A stretch of 64,000 nucleotides of DNA from Propionibacteriales bacterium (GTDB lineage: Bacteria; Actinomycetota; Actinomycetes; Propionibacteriales; Nocardioidaceae): contig JAPLCC010000059.1 in NCBI GenBank assembly GCA_026392415.1, positions 1 to 64,000 of the forward strand, read 5' to 3'. Made by a program: the position numbers and the translations under genes. Under the pieces are notes generated by a model that searched no databases, was not told the origin of the DNA, and saw nothing but the letters and a program-made list of their open reading frames with translations. Positions 29,669 through 38,888 of this stretch are shown here, piece by piece. Numbering within the stretch: the first letter of the stretch is position 1; each line of letters begins with the position of its first letter.

Positions 29669-31017
29669 TTGACTCCCCCGAGCAGCACCCGCGCCTCGCC
29701 GACCGTGACCACGGAACCGGTCACCAGGACCGCGCCCGAGCTCAGTGCGTCGTCGCTGCCGGACTCGGCGCGGCCCGCGGCCTCGTCGATCGCATCGGCC
29801 AGGATCGGCACGACGGAGACGCGGTCCTCGCCGAAGACCTCACGGGCCGTCTCGGCCAACTGGTCGGCAGGCATCGCCCGAGCCGTGGAGTTCTGGGTGA
29901 TCACGACGTGCGTGAGGTGCGGTTCGAACGCCGCGAGCAGCCCCTCGGCGTCCTTGTCGCCCATCACACCGATGACCCCGATGAGCGGGTCGAACTGGAA
30001 GGAGTCCTCCAGCGCGGCGGCCGTGGCCTCGGCGCCGTGGGGGTTGTGCGCGGCGTCCAGCACGATCGTGGGGCTGCGCCGGATGATCTCGAGGCGGCCC
30101 GGAGAGCTCATCTCGGCGAAGGCGGCGCGCACGAGCTCGTCACTGAGCGGCTCATCTCCACCGAAGAAGGCCTCCACGGCCGCAAGGGCGGCGGCAGCGT
30201 TCTGCGCCTGGTGGACGCCGTAGAGCGGCAAGAAGATGTCCTCGTACTGACCACGCAGGCTCTGCAGCGAGATCATCTGGCCGCCGACGGCGGGGGCCCG
30301 GGTGATGACACCGAACTCCAGGCCCTCGCGAGCCAGGGTCGCGCCGACCTCGGTGGCCCGCTCGAGGATCACGGCTGCGGCGTCGGCATCCTGCTGGGCG
30401 ACGATCACGACCGCGCCGGGCTTGATGATGCCGGCCTTCTCGCGGGCGATCGCAGCGACCGTCGTGCCGAGGTAATTGGCGTGGTCGACGGCGATCGGCG
30501 TGATCACGGCGACGTCGGCGTCGATGACGTTGGTGGCGTCCCACGAGCCGCCCATCCCGACCTCGACAACAGCCACGTCGACCGGGGCGTCGGCGAAGGC
30601 GCCGTACGCCATCCCGACGACCGCCTCGAAGAAGCTGAGCGGGTGGGCCTCGGCGGCGTCGACCAGACCCATGTAGGGAGCCACGTCGTTGAATGCGCGG
30701 ACGAACGCGTCGTCGTCCAGCGGCTCGCCGTCGACGCTGATCCGCTCGCTCATCTTCTCGACGTGCGGGCTGGTGAAGCGCCCCGTGCGCAGGTCGAGGG
30801 CACGGAGCAGACCGTCGATCATCCGCGCCGTGGACGTCTTGCCGTTGGTGCCGGTCAGGTGGATCGAGCGGAAGGAGGCCTGCGGGTCGCCCAGCAGCTC
30901 GGTGAACGCGCGGATCCTGTCGAGCGAGGGCTCGAGCCGGGTCTCGGGCCACCGGGACAGCAGGGCGTCCTCGGCCTCGTGGAAGGTCTCGGCGGGACGC
31001 GCGACAGATTCAGTCAT
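29665..31017 (-). CDS. folC: Folylpolyglutamate synthase/dihydrofolate synthase
   Basis: IHLTGTNGKTSTARMIDGLLRALDLRTGRFTSPH; Mur-ligase fold motifs; VLDAAHNPHG. Confidence 0.95.
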   Translation of the reverse strand: MTESVARPAETFHEAEDALLSRWPETRLEPSLDRIRAFTELLGDPQASFRSIHLTGTNGKTSTARMIDGLLRALDLRTGRFTSPHVEKMSERISVDGEPLDDDAFVRAFNDVAPYMGLVDAAEAHPLSFFEAVVGMAYGAFADAPVDVAVVEVGMGGSWDATNVIDADVAVITPIAVDHANYLGTTVAAIAREKAGIIKPGAVVIVAQQDADAAAVILERATEVGATLAREGLEFGVITRAPAVGGQMISLQSLRGQYEDIFLPLYGVHQAQNAAAALAAVEAFFGGDEPLSDELVRAAFAEMSSPGRLEIIRRSPTIVLDAAHNPHGAEATAAALEDSFQFDPLIGVIGVMGDKDAEGLLAAFEPHLTHVVITQNSTARAMPADQLAETAREVFGEDRVSVVPILADAIDEAAGRAESGSDDALSSGAVLVTGSVVTVGEARVLLGGVK

Positions 31018-31035
31018 GACAGCCGTGAGTCTATT

Positions 31036-31926
31036 TCAGCCGGCACGCTCCGCCACCATCCGCATCCAACCGGCAACCTGCCGGGTGAGCGGCTCGGCCG
31101 CATCGAAGACGTCGGTGTGCCGCCAGAACCCGTGCACCTGTCCGAGGCAGCGATTGCCGACGACCTCGACGCCCGCCTCGGCGAGCTGCGAGACGAGGTG
31201 TTCGCCCTCGTCTCGAAGCGGGTCGTGCTCGGCGGTGACCACCAGCGTCGGCGGGAGCGTGGCGAGCCGGTCCGACCGCAACGGCGCGAGGTCCGGGTGC
31301 TCGAGGTCGGCCGTCGATCCGGCGTACTGCTGCCAGTACCAGGCCGCCTCCGCGGGGTCGAAGCCGTCGGCGGCCGACCGGTAGGAGTCGAAGGACGCCG
31401 TGGGGTCGAGGAAGGGATAGATCAGGACGACGCCCGCGAATCGTCCGGGGTGGCGCAACGCCGTCACGAGGGCGAGGTTGCCGCCGGCACTGTCGCCGTG
31501 GGCGAGGGTCGGCAGTCCGGCGAGGTCCGGCTGTTCGGAGAGCCAGGCCAGCGCGGCGCTGACGTCGTCGGGCGCGGCCGGGAACCGGTGCTCCGGCGGG
31601 CGTCGGTAGTCGACGCTCAGGACAGCCATCCCGGACCGGTTCGCGAGCCGCCGGACGGCGGCGTCGTGGACGTCGATGTCGTTGAGCACGAACCCGCCGC
31701 CGTGGGCGTGCAGGACGACGCCGTCGTGGCCCGCCGGGACGTAGAGCCGGGCCGCGACCCCGTGGGCATCGACGTCGCGCACCTCGCTCACCTCTTCGCG
31801 CTCCTGTGCCAGCGCGATGAGCCGGTCGTTCTCGCGCGTCGCCGCGATGTCGAAGCGGGGGTCGGTCACCGAAAGTGCTGCGGCGCTCTGCTCGATCGCG
31901 CGGCGCGCCTGGGGATGGAGGGCCAT
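31036..31926 (-). CDS. Alpha/beta hydrolase (hormone-sensitive lipase-type)
   Basis: VVLHAHGGGFVLNDIDVHD; LAHGDSAGGNLALV. Confidence 0.9.
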   Translation of the reverse strand: MALHPQARRAIEQSAAALSVTDPRFDIAATRENDRLIALAQEREEVSEVRDVDAHGVAARLYVPAGHDGVVLHAHGGGFVLNDIDVHDAAVRRLANRSGMAVLSVDYRRPPEHRFPAAPDDVSAALAWLSEQPDLAGLPTLAHGDSAGGNLALVTALRHPGRFAGVVLIYPFLDPTASFDSYRSAADGFDPAEAAWYWQQYAGSTADLEHPDLAPLRSDRLATLPPTLVVTAEHDPLRDEGEHLVSQLAEAGVEVVGNRCLGQVHGFWRHTDVFDAAEPLTRQVAGWMRMVAERAG

Positions 31927-31954
31927 GACCGCACTCTAGGAGTGGGCATCGAGC

Positions 31955-32851
31955 TCAGCCGAAGCGGAGCTCGATGGTGTCGGCGACCGGTTCGTAGCCC
32001 AGCGCCGCGTAGATCGCATTGGAGGTCGGATTGGCCTGGTCGGTGAAGAGGATGACCCGGTTGCCGTTGGCGAGCAGCGCACCGGACACCTCGGCCACGG
32101 CGGCACTCGCGAACCCGCGGCCACGGTGTTCCTCCGGCGTGAACACCGGGCCGATCCGGGCGACGCCGTAGGCCGGCGGGTTCCAGCCGGTCAGGTGCAG
32201 CGGCCTGTCCTCGTCGTCGACCCAGAAGTGGAGAACGCCCTCGTCGAGCTTGCGCTGGATGTCCTCGAGGGAGAAGTGATCGGCGTCGTGGCCGTCATCG
32301 GGAGCTCGCCCGGCCTGCACGTTGGCGTCGCGGAAGAACTGCCGGATCCACTCCAGAGCGAGTCCGGCCTCGTCCCTGCGGACGGCGCGGAGGTTTCCGG
32401 CCACCGGTGCTGCTGGCGGGGTGAGCGTGCCCAGCTCGTGCAGCCGCGAGTGCATGCTGACGCGGAGGTCGCGGCCGGCCTCGGCGGCAAGGATCGCGGC
32501 GACGGTGTCCGATGCCGGACGCAGCCCGTTGATCCCGCCGACCTCCTCGCCGCGCGCAGCCATCGCGAGCCCGAGCGCCTGCGCGGCGTCCTCGGACATC
32601 CCCAACACGTACGGCGGGTACGGCGGGAACGGGGCTGTCCGCATCGCGACGCCCTCGATGTCGCCGGTCGGGCCGGTGACCACGGCGAACCAGGCGTACG
32701 GCAGGTCCGTCGGCACTCCTGCGTCGGCGAAGCGCTGGGCGGTCGTCGAGACCACGGTCCCGGTGACCGGCTCGAGGCCGAGGTGCGCACCGGCCCGAGC
32801 CAGGAAGGCGCTCGCGTCGTCGGTGAACCAGACGTCGTACCCGGTGCTCAT
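31955..32851 (-). CDS. GNAT-family N-acetyltransferase
   Basis: GVARIGPVFTPEEHRGRGFASAAVAEVSGALLANGNRVILFTDQANPTSNAIYAALGYEPV. Confidence 0.85.
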   Translation of the reverse strand: MSTGYDVWFTDDASAFLARAGAHLGLEPVTGTVVSTTAQRFADAGVPTDLPYAWFAVVTGPTGDIEGVAMRTAPFPPYPPYVLGMSEDAAQALGLAMAARGEEVGGINGLRPASDTVAAILAAEAGRDLRVSMHSRLHELGTLTPPAAPVAGNLRAVRRDEAGLALEWIRQFFRDANVQAGRAPDDGHDADHFSLEDIQRKLDEGVLHFWVDDEDRPLHLTGWNPPAYGVARIGPVFTPEEHRGRGFASAAVAEVSGALLANGNRVILFTDQANPTSNAIYAALGYEPVADTIELRFG

Positions 32852-32976
32852 CGGCTGATCGTGCCGCCCGGACGCGCCGTGTTCAACCGGATTTCGATGA
32901 GTTCGCGGGCGACTGTCGGTCCTCCCTGTCAACGTCAGAGCATCAACCGCAGACTCACGAAGCGAAGGGCAGTCCC

Positions 32977-33741
32977 ATGCAGCACACCACCCTCGGCCAC
33001 CCCTGCTGGATCGAACTGGTCACCGCCGACCGCGACAAGGCCGTGGCGTTCTACGGCGGCCTCTTCGGCTGGACGACGACCGAACCGGTCGCGGAGTTCG
33101 GCGGCTACTCACAATTCCTCCACGAGGGGCGCCCGCTGGGCGGCCTGATGCCCGAGGTGCCCGGCATGACCGGCGACCCGACCTGGTCGGTCTACCTCGC
33201 GACGCCCAGCACGGCCGACACGGCCGCGCGAGCCACCGAGGCCGGCGGTTCCGTGCCGGTGCCGCCGATGGAGATCCCCGGGCTGGGCCACATGGTGGTC
33301 GTGGCCGACTCCTCCGGCATGGTGCACGGCGGCTGGCAGGCCGCCCCGTTCACCGGCATCGACACCGACAGTCGCCCCGGCGAACCGATCTGGTTCGAGG
33401 CCTACTCGAAGGACTTCGGCGCCACCAGCGACTTCCTGCGCGACGTGTTCGGCTGGAGCCCCGACCTGGTCGGCGACACCGACGAGTTCCGCTACGCCAC
33501 CAACGGTCCCGCCGGCACCGCACAGGCCGGTCTGATGGACGCCTCCGGCTGGGGCGAGGAGTTCCAGCCCGCCTGGACGGCGTACGTCAAGGTCGAGGAC
33601 ATGGATGCCGCGATCGCTCGCGTCATCGAGCTCGGCGGATCGGTGGTCAACGGACCCGACGACACCCCCTACGGCCTGCTGACCGAGATCGCGGACCCGG
33701 CCGGCCAGCAGCTCAAGATCATGGTGCCGCCGCAGGACTGA
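32977..33741 (+). CDS. VOC-family protein (two glyoxalase-like domains)
   Basis: PCWIELVTADRDKAVAFYGGLFGWTTTEPV and PIWFEAYSKDFGATSDFLRDVFGWSPDLV. Confidence 0.9.
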   Translation: MQHTTLGHPCWIELVTADRDKAVAFYGGLFGWTTTEPVAEFGGYSQFLHEGRPLGGLMPEVPGMTGDPTWSVYLATPSTADTAARATEAGGSVPVPPMEIPGLGHMVVVADSSGMVHGGWQAAPFTGIDTDSRPGEPIWFEAYSKDFGATSDFLRDVFGWSPDLVGDTDEFRYATNGPAGTAQAGLMDASGWGEEFQPAWTAYVKVEDMDAAIARVIELGGSVVNGPDDTPYGLLTEIADPAGQQLKIMVPPQD

Positions 33742-33771
33742 TGCTGCGGGCCGGGCGGTGTGGGTGGAGGA

Positions 33772-34383
33772 TCAGCGCGATTCGAACGCCAACCGCCCGG
33801 CCAGGACGGCGAAGCTCGCAGCGAACGCCTTGCGCATGCGATCGACGACCCTGGGGCGCGACAGCACCTGGTCGCGCACGGCGGCGGCGAACGCGGCGTA
33901 CACGGCGAAGACCGCGAAGGTCATCAGCATGAAGACCGCGCTCAGTGCGAGCATCGCCGGCACCGCGCCGGGGCCTGCGGGCACGAACTGCGGCAGGAAC
34001 GCGAAGAAGAAGATCGTGAGCTTCGGGTTGAGCAGGTTGAGCGTGATCCCCGACAGCAGCACCTGTCGCGTCGAGCCGGCGCCGGCCGCGTCCTCGTCGA
34101 CGGTGAGGACACCGCGGTCACGCCAGGTCGACCAGGCCATGGAGAGGAGGTACGCCACGCCGGCGTACTTCAGGACGGCGAAGGCCACCCCGCTCGCGTG
34201 CAGGAGCGCCGCCAGGCCGGTGATCGCGGCCAGCATGTGCGGGACCGTGCCGAGGGTTCCGGCGAACGCAGCCAACAGTCCGGCGCGGGTGCCGCGCGTG
34301 AGACCCGCGGCGATCGCATAGAGGGCGCCGGTTCCCGGCGTCACGCAGATGACCAGCGAGGTCAGCAGGAAAGCGGTGCTCAT
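33772..34383 (-). CDS. LysE/RhtB-family exporter
   Basis: MSTAFLLTSLVICVTPGTGALYAIAAGLTRGTRAGLLAAFAGTLGTVPHMLAA. Confidence 0.85.
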   Translation of the reverse strand: MSTAFLLTSLVICVTPGTGALYAIAAGLTRGTRAGLLAAFAGTLGTVPHMLAAITGLAALLHASGVAFAVLKYAGVAYLLSMAWSTWRDRGVLTVDEDAAGAGSTRQVLLSGITLNLLNPKLTIFFFAFLPQFVPAGPGAVPAMLALSAVFMLMTFAVFAVYAAFAAAVRDQVLSRPRVVDRMRKAFAASFAVLAGRLAFESR

Positions 34384-34425
34384 ACCCACGCAGACTAGGC
34401 GAGCCGACGGAACTACGTCGCGGCT

Positions 34426-34465
34426 GGTCTCGAGATGGTTGCTGGGCAACCTCCTCGACCAACGG
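34426..34465. repeat. Intergenic palindromic repeat copy 1
   Basis: GGTCTCGAGATGGTTGCTGGGCAACCTCCTCGACCAACGG; matches copies at 36344 and 41477 (inverted). Confidence 0.85.
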
Positions 34466-34514
34466 ACGGCTCGGATGTGCTCGAGGTCCCGAGATCGATG
34501 AGCGGTGTCATGGT

Positions 34515-36314
34515 TCAGACACCCAGGCGGGCGAGCTCCTCGTCGACGACCAGCGGGTCGAGCTTGGTGAAGACCGGCGTGGGCTTCACGACCGTCTGGC
34601 CGACGGTGATCGGGTGCCGCTGCCAGTTCGGGAAGCCGGTGTAGTCGCCCGTGATGATCGGGTAGACACGCCCGTCGACATCGAGGTCGGAGACCTCCTC
34701 GATCCGCGGCATCGGCGCAATCACACCCTCGCCGCCGAAGGCCTCGTCCACCGCGTTGGCGGAGAAGGGCAGGAACGGGCTGAGCACCAGGTTGAGGTCG
34801 GCCACGCACTGCGCCATCACGTGCAGGATCGTTGCGAGCCGCTCGCGGTCCGCCGGGTCCTTGGCGAGCTTCCACGGTTCCAGGTCGGAGACGTACTTGT
34901 TGACCTCGGCGACGGCACGCATCGCCTCGCCGATCGCCTGCTTCTGGCGGTGCTTCCCGATCAGGTCGCCGACGGTGTCGAACGCGACCTCGGTCGCTGC
35001 GAGGACGGCGGTGTCCTCCGGGGCCAGCGGGCCGGCCGCGGGGATCTCACCGAAGTTCTTCGCGATCAGGTTGGCCGTCCGGTTGACCAGGTTGCCCCAG
35101 CCGGCCACCAGCTCGTCGTTGGTACGACGAACGAACTCGGCCCAGGTGAAGTCGGAGTCCTGGTTCTCCGGACCGGCCGCGGCGACGAAGTAGCGGAACG
35201 CGTCGGGCTGGTAGCGCTCGAGCAGGTCACGGACGTAGATGACGACCTTCTTCGAGGACGAGAACTTCTTGCCCTCCATCGTCAGGAACTCTGACGAGAC
35301 GACCTCGGTCGGCAGGTTCAGGACGCCGTACTCGCGCGGCGATCCCCCCTTGTCGCCCTTGCCCGCGTAGGCGAGCAGTTCGGCCGGCCAGATCTGGGAG
35401 TGGAAGGTGATGTTGTCCTTGCCCATGAAGTAGTACGTCAACGCCTCGGGGTCGTTCCACCAGTCGCGCCACGCGTCCGGCTTGCCGGTGCGGCGGGCCC
35501 ACTCGATCGATGCGGACAGGTAGCCGATGACGGCGTCGAACCAGACGTAGAGCTTCTTGGTCGGGTTCTCACGCCACCCGTCCAGCGGGACCGCGATCCC
35601 CCAGTCGATGTCGCGGGTCATCGCCCGCGGGCGGATCTCCTTGAGGATGTTCTGGCTGAACCGGATCACGTTGGGCCGCCACAGCCCCGTCGCCTCACGG
35701 CCGTCGAGCCACTCGGTGAGCGCCTCGGCGAGCGCCGGCAGGTCGAGGAAGAAGTGCTGTGTCTCGATGAATTCGGGAGTCTCGCCGTTGATCTTGGACC
35801 GCGGGTTGAGCAGGTCGTGCGGGTCCAGCTGGTTGCCGCAGTTGTCGCACTGGTCGCCCCGGGCGCCGTCGTACCCGCAGATCGGGCAGGTGCCCTCGAT
35901 GTAACGGTCGGGCAGGGTGCGCCCGGTCGAGGGCGAGATGGCGCCGTAGGTCGTCTGCTCGACGAAGTAGCCGTTCTCGTGGACGCCGAGGAAGAGCTCC
36001 TGCACCACCGCGTGGTGGTTGCCGGTCGTCGTGCGCGTGTAGAGGTCGTAACTGACTCCCAGCCCGACGAGGTCCTCGATGATCAACCGGTGGTTCTTGT
36101 CGGCGAGTGCCTGCGGGGTGACGCCCGCCTCGTCGGCAGCGATCAGGATCGGCGTGCCGTGCTCGTCCGAGCCCGACACCATGAGCACCTCGTTGCCCAC
36201 CATCCGCTGGTACCGGCTGAACACGTCGGAGGGAACACCGAAACCGGCCACGTGGCCGATGTGGCGTGGGCCGTTGGCGTACGGCCAGGCGACAGCGGAG
36301 AGGACATGCGTCAT
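34515..36314 (-). CDS. metG: Methionine-tRNA ligase
   Basis: [55 protein letters not shown]; zinc ligands [25 protein letters not shown]. Confidence 0.97.
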   Translation of the reverse strand: MTHVLSAVAWPYANGPRHIGHVAGFGVPSDVFSRYQRMVGNEVLMVSGSDEHGTPILIAADEAGVTPQALADKNHRLIIEDLVGLGVSYDLYTRTTTGNHHAVVQELFLGVHENGYFVEQTTYGAISPSTGRTLPDRYIEGTCPICGYDGARGDQCDNCGNQLDPHDLLNPRSKINGETPEFIETQHFFLDLPALAEALTEWLDGREATGLWRPNVIRFSQNILKEIRPRAMTRDIDWGIAVPLDGWRENPTKKLYVWFDAVIGYLSASIEWARRTGKPDAWRDWWNDPEALTYYFMGKDNITFHSQIWPAELLAYAGKGDKGGSPREYGVLNLPTEVVSSEFLTMEGKKFSSSKKVVIYVRDLLERYQPDAFRYFVAAAGPENQDSDFTWAEFVRRTNDELVAGWGNLVNRTANLIAKNFGEIPAAGPLAPEDTAVLAATEVAFDTVGDLIGKHRQKQAIGEAMRAVAEVNKYVSDLEPWKLAKDPADRERLATILHVMAQCVADLNLVLSPFLPFSANAVDEAFGGEGVIAPMPRIEEVSDLDVDGRVYPIITGDYTGFPNWQRHPITVGQTVVKPTPVFTKLDPLVVDEELARLGV

Positions 36315-36343
36315 GGGGCCAACCTTAGGGACAAGGCGGCGCG

Positions 36344-36384
36344 GGTCTCGAGACGGTTGCTGCGCAACCTCCTCGACCAACGGG
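36344..36384. repeat. Intergenic palindromic repeat copy 2
   Basis: GGGTCTCGAGACGGTTGCTGCGCAACCTCCTCGACCAACGGG. Confidence 0.85.
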
Positions 36385-37020
36385 TCAGGAGAAGTCGAGG
36401 TCGCCCGTCCGCGAACGCTTCAGCTCGTAGAAGTACGGGAACGACGCGACCGCGACGGTGCCGTCCCAGAGCCGGCCGGCGTCCTCACCGCGGGGGATCT
36501 TCGAGAGGACCGGGCCGAAGAAGGCGGTGCCGTTGACGTGGATCGTCGGGGTGCCGACCTCGTTGCCGACCGCGTCCATGCCCTCGTGGTGGGACTTCGC
36601 CACGCGCTCGTCGTACGACGCGTCGGTGGCGGCCTCGATGAGGTCCTCCTCGAGCCCGACCTCGGCCAGGACCTCGGCGATCAGGCCGAGTCCGCCGTCG
36701 GGCTCCTGGTGGAGGCTGCGGCCGCCGTGGTGGATCCGGGCGCCGAAGGCGTTGTACATCGGGAGCAGGACCTTGTCACCGTGGCGCTCCTGGGCGGCGA
36801 TCAGCACGCGGACAGGCCCCCAGGCGGGAGCAAGCATGGTGCGGTACTCGTCCGGGAGGTCGCGGTCCTGGTTGAGGTAGGCCAAGGACATGACATGCCA
36901 TTCGACATCAAAGTGCCGCACTTCAGCCGCCTCCAACAGCCACCGCGAGGTGATCCAGGCGAAGGGGCACAGCGGGTCGAACCAGAGGTCAGCGCGGTCG
37001 GTCGCAGCATTGTCAGCCAT
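36385..37020 (-). CDS. DsbA-family thioredoxin-fold oxidoreductase (mycothiol-dependent nitroreductase, Rv2466c-like)
   Basis: [41 protein letters not shown]. Confidence 0.8.
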   Translation of the reverse strand: MADNAATDRADLWFDPLCPFAWITSRWLLEAAEVRHFDVEWHVMSLAYLNQDRDLPDEYRTMLAPAWGPVRVLIAAQERHGDKVLLPMYNAFGARIHHGGRSLHQEPDGGLGLIAEVLAEVGLEEDLIEAATDASYDERVAKSHHEGMDAVGNEVGTPTIHVNGTAFFGPVLSKIPRGEDAGRLWDGTVAVASFPYFYELKRSRTGDLDFS

Positions 37021-37066
37021 GTGAGCCGAACCCCGACCGGCCCGGAGTCATTCCCGGTCGCGCCGA

Positions 37067-38713
37067 TCAGCGGGGCACGGTGACCGTGCTGTCCTTGCGT
37101 GCCGCCGGGACCACGGTGGAGCCGAGGTAGCGGACGATCACGTCGCGGCGGCCCGGCGTGCTGATGGGCAGGGTCACCCGTGCCCGGCCGTCCACCAGAG
37201 TCACGGTCTGGGACCGGGCTCCGATCCGCACGACGACCTTGCCCGTCACGGGTTCCACTCCGTGCGACGTGACCGTCACCTTCACGATGGCGGCACCACG
37301 GCGCCCATCGGTCGTGATCCAGAGCGTCGGAGCACTGGTCACGACGCCGGTCGCCGCGACCTTCTCGGTGAGCGGTGCGTAGTTCTTGCGCGTGCGTCCG
37401 ATCTGGACCGAGATCTTCGAGCCGGCATCGGCCCACTTGATCTTGTACGTCTTCGCCGTCGCCCCGGCGATGGGCCGGCCGTCCTTCAGCCACTGGTGCG
37501 TGTTCGTGGTGTCGGCCGGGACTGCCGCGCCGTCCGCCGCAGTGAGCGTGGCACCGACCTTCGGCGTCCCGGTGATGGTCGACGGTCTCGCCACCGCGAT
37601 CTCGCCCATGAGCACCTGGCCGGCGCTCACCTCGGGCGCCAGCGCCGCGTCGTATCCGTCCTGCCGGACGACCGGGATCACGGTGATCTTCTTGCCGACC
37701 AGAGCGGTCGTGAGCGGCAGCTTGGCGGTCACGTTGCCGGAGACCCGGACCCCGTCGGCGTACCAGCGCCAGCCGACCGTGCCGGGGGCCGGCAGCCAGG
37801 TGCCGGTCGAGGCCGTGAGCACCTCGTCGACGTACGGCGTCCCCTCGACGACCGGCGGCTCCTCGAGCACGAACGTGCCCTTGGCCACGCCGGGGCTGGG
37901 TGTCGACACCTGGACGCCGTCGGTGTAGCCGGTGCGCTTGGCCCGGACCTTGAGCGTGACCAGCTTGCCGAGGTCCTCGACGCGCGGCGTGAAGGTCGAG
38001 GTCAGCACGCCCGTGCTGACGCCGTCGACGAGCCAGTTGTAGTGGACCGACGTCGGAGTCACCGACCACGTGGCCGGTCCGGCGGTCAGCACGGCGCCCA
38101 CGGCAGGGGTCCCCACGATCGTCGGCGGCGTCTTGGCGGCGACCGTCTTGTCCGTGAAGTGGATGAAGCCGGTCGGCCAGCGGCCACTGGACTTCGTGAT
38201 CGTGCGCCAGTGGAACGTCCCGCCCCAGCTGTCCTCGGAGATGATGATCTCGGTCGAGGACACGACCTTCTCGACGTACGCGACGTGACCGGCCGAGCCG
38301 CTGCCGTTGGAGTACCGCCCCCACCAGGCGATCGCTCCGACGTTCGGGACCTGGTCGGTGATGCTGGCCATACGCAAGCCCCACTCGCTCGCGTTGCCAC
38401 CACCCGTCCACGGACGCGTCGCCGGTCCTCCGGACTTGATCACCCGGTAGGCGGCGTAGTTGGTGCAGTTGTGACCCGAGTACATCTGCCAGTACATCTT
38501 GCTGCTCACCGCGCCGTACCCGGCGTCGGAGTAACCGGCGTCCTTGCATCCCGAGTAACCGCTGCAGAGATAGGTCGTCGCTGCCGATGGGGTGAGCGGA
38601 ACCCCCACCCTCGCCGGCGACCCCACCAGCAGGAAGGTCGCGAAGAGAGCACTGGTGACAACGATGGTCCCCCAGCGCGCAGCCATTCCCCGGTTACGCA
38701 TGTCGAACACCAT
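37067..38713 (-). CDS. Secreted CHAP-domain protein with Ig-like repeats
   Basis: Signal peptide; SGHNCTNYAAYRVIKSG...GAIAWWGRYSNGSGSAGHVAYVEKV (CHAP Cys/His); repeated PTIVGTPxVGAVLTA-type modules; start approximate. Confidence 0.8.
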   Translation of the reverse strand: MVFDMRNRGMAARWGTIVVTSALFATFLLVGSPARVGVPLTPSAATTYLCSGYSGCKDAGYSDAGYGAVSSKMYWQMYSGHNCTNYAAYRVIKSGGPATRPWTGGGNASEWGLRMASITDQVPNVGAIAWWGRYSNGSGSAGHVAYVEKVVSSTEIIISEDSWGGTFHWRTITKSSGRWPTGFIHFTDKTVAAKTPPTIVGTPAVGAVLTAGPATWSVTPTSVHYNWLVDGVSTGVLTSTFTPRVEDLGKLVTLKVRAKRTGYTDGVQVSTPSPGVAKGTFVLEEPPVVEGTPYVDEVLTASTGTWLPAPGTVGWRWYADGVRVSGNVTAKLPLTTALVGKKITVIPVVRQDGYDAALAPEVSAGQVLMGEIAVARPSTITGTPKVGATLTAADGAAVPADTTNTHQWLKDGRPIAGATAKTYKIKWADAGSKISVQIGRTRKNYAPLTEKVAATGVVTSAPTLWITTDGRRGAAIVKVTVTSHGVEPVTGKVVVRIGARSQTVTLVDGRARVTLPISTPGRRDVIVRYLGSTVVPAARKDSTVTVPR

Positions 38714-38850
38714 CGGGCACATCTGCCCCAAAACGCAACAAAAACCCCAGAAAACTCGCGGTTCACTGGCGTGTCGCGTTGACATTTCATAGTTACACGC
38801 TTGTAGTTCGGCGCCGCCCTTCGCCGCGGTCCATTTCCAGCCCGGACCCG

Positions 38851-38863
38851 ATTGTCTGACAAT
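38851..38863. promoter_or_regulatory. Palindrome ATTGTC-T-GACAAT in the intergenic region
   Basis: Perfect 6-bp arms between the divergent CHAP and pepN genes. Confidence 0.4.
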
Positions 38864-38888
38864 GTGTGCCGAATGTAAGGATGACGGC

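Noticed and set aside
29908-32046. 712-aa + strand ORF opposite folC and the alpha/beta hydrolase
   Set aside because: Spans two confident minus-strand genes; composition typical of a spurious GC-frame ORF.
34515-36380. N-terminal extension [12 protein letters not shown]... of MetG in the ORF track
   Set aside because: It is translation of intergenic repeat copy 2; the true start is [15 protein letters not shown] at 36314.
36801-38549. 582-aa minus ORF in an alternative frame of the CHAP gene
   Set aside because: Arg/Gly-rich low-complexity frame; the 37067-38713 frame has the signal peptide and CHAP motifs.
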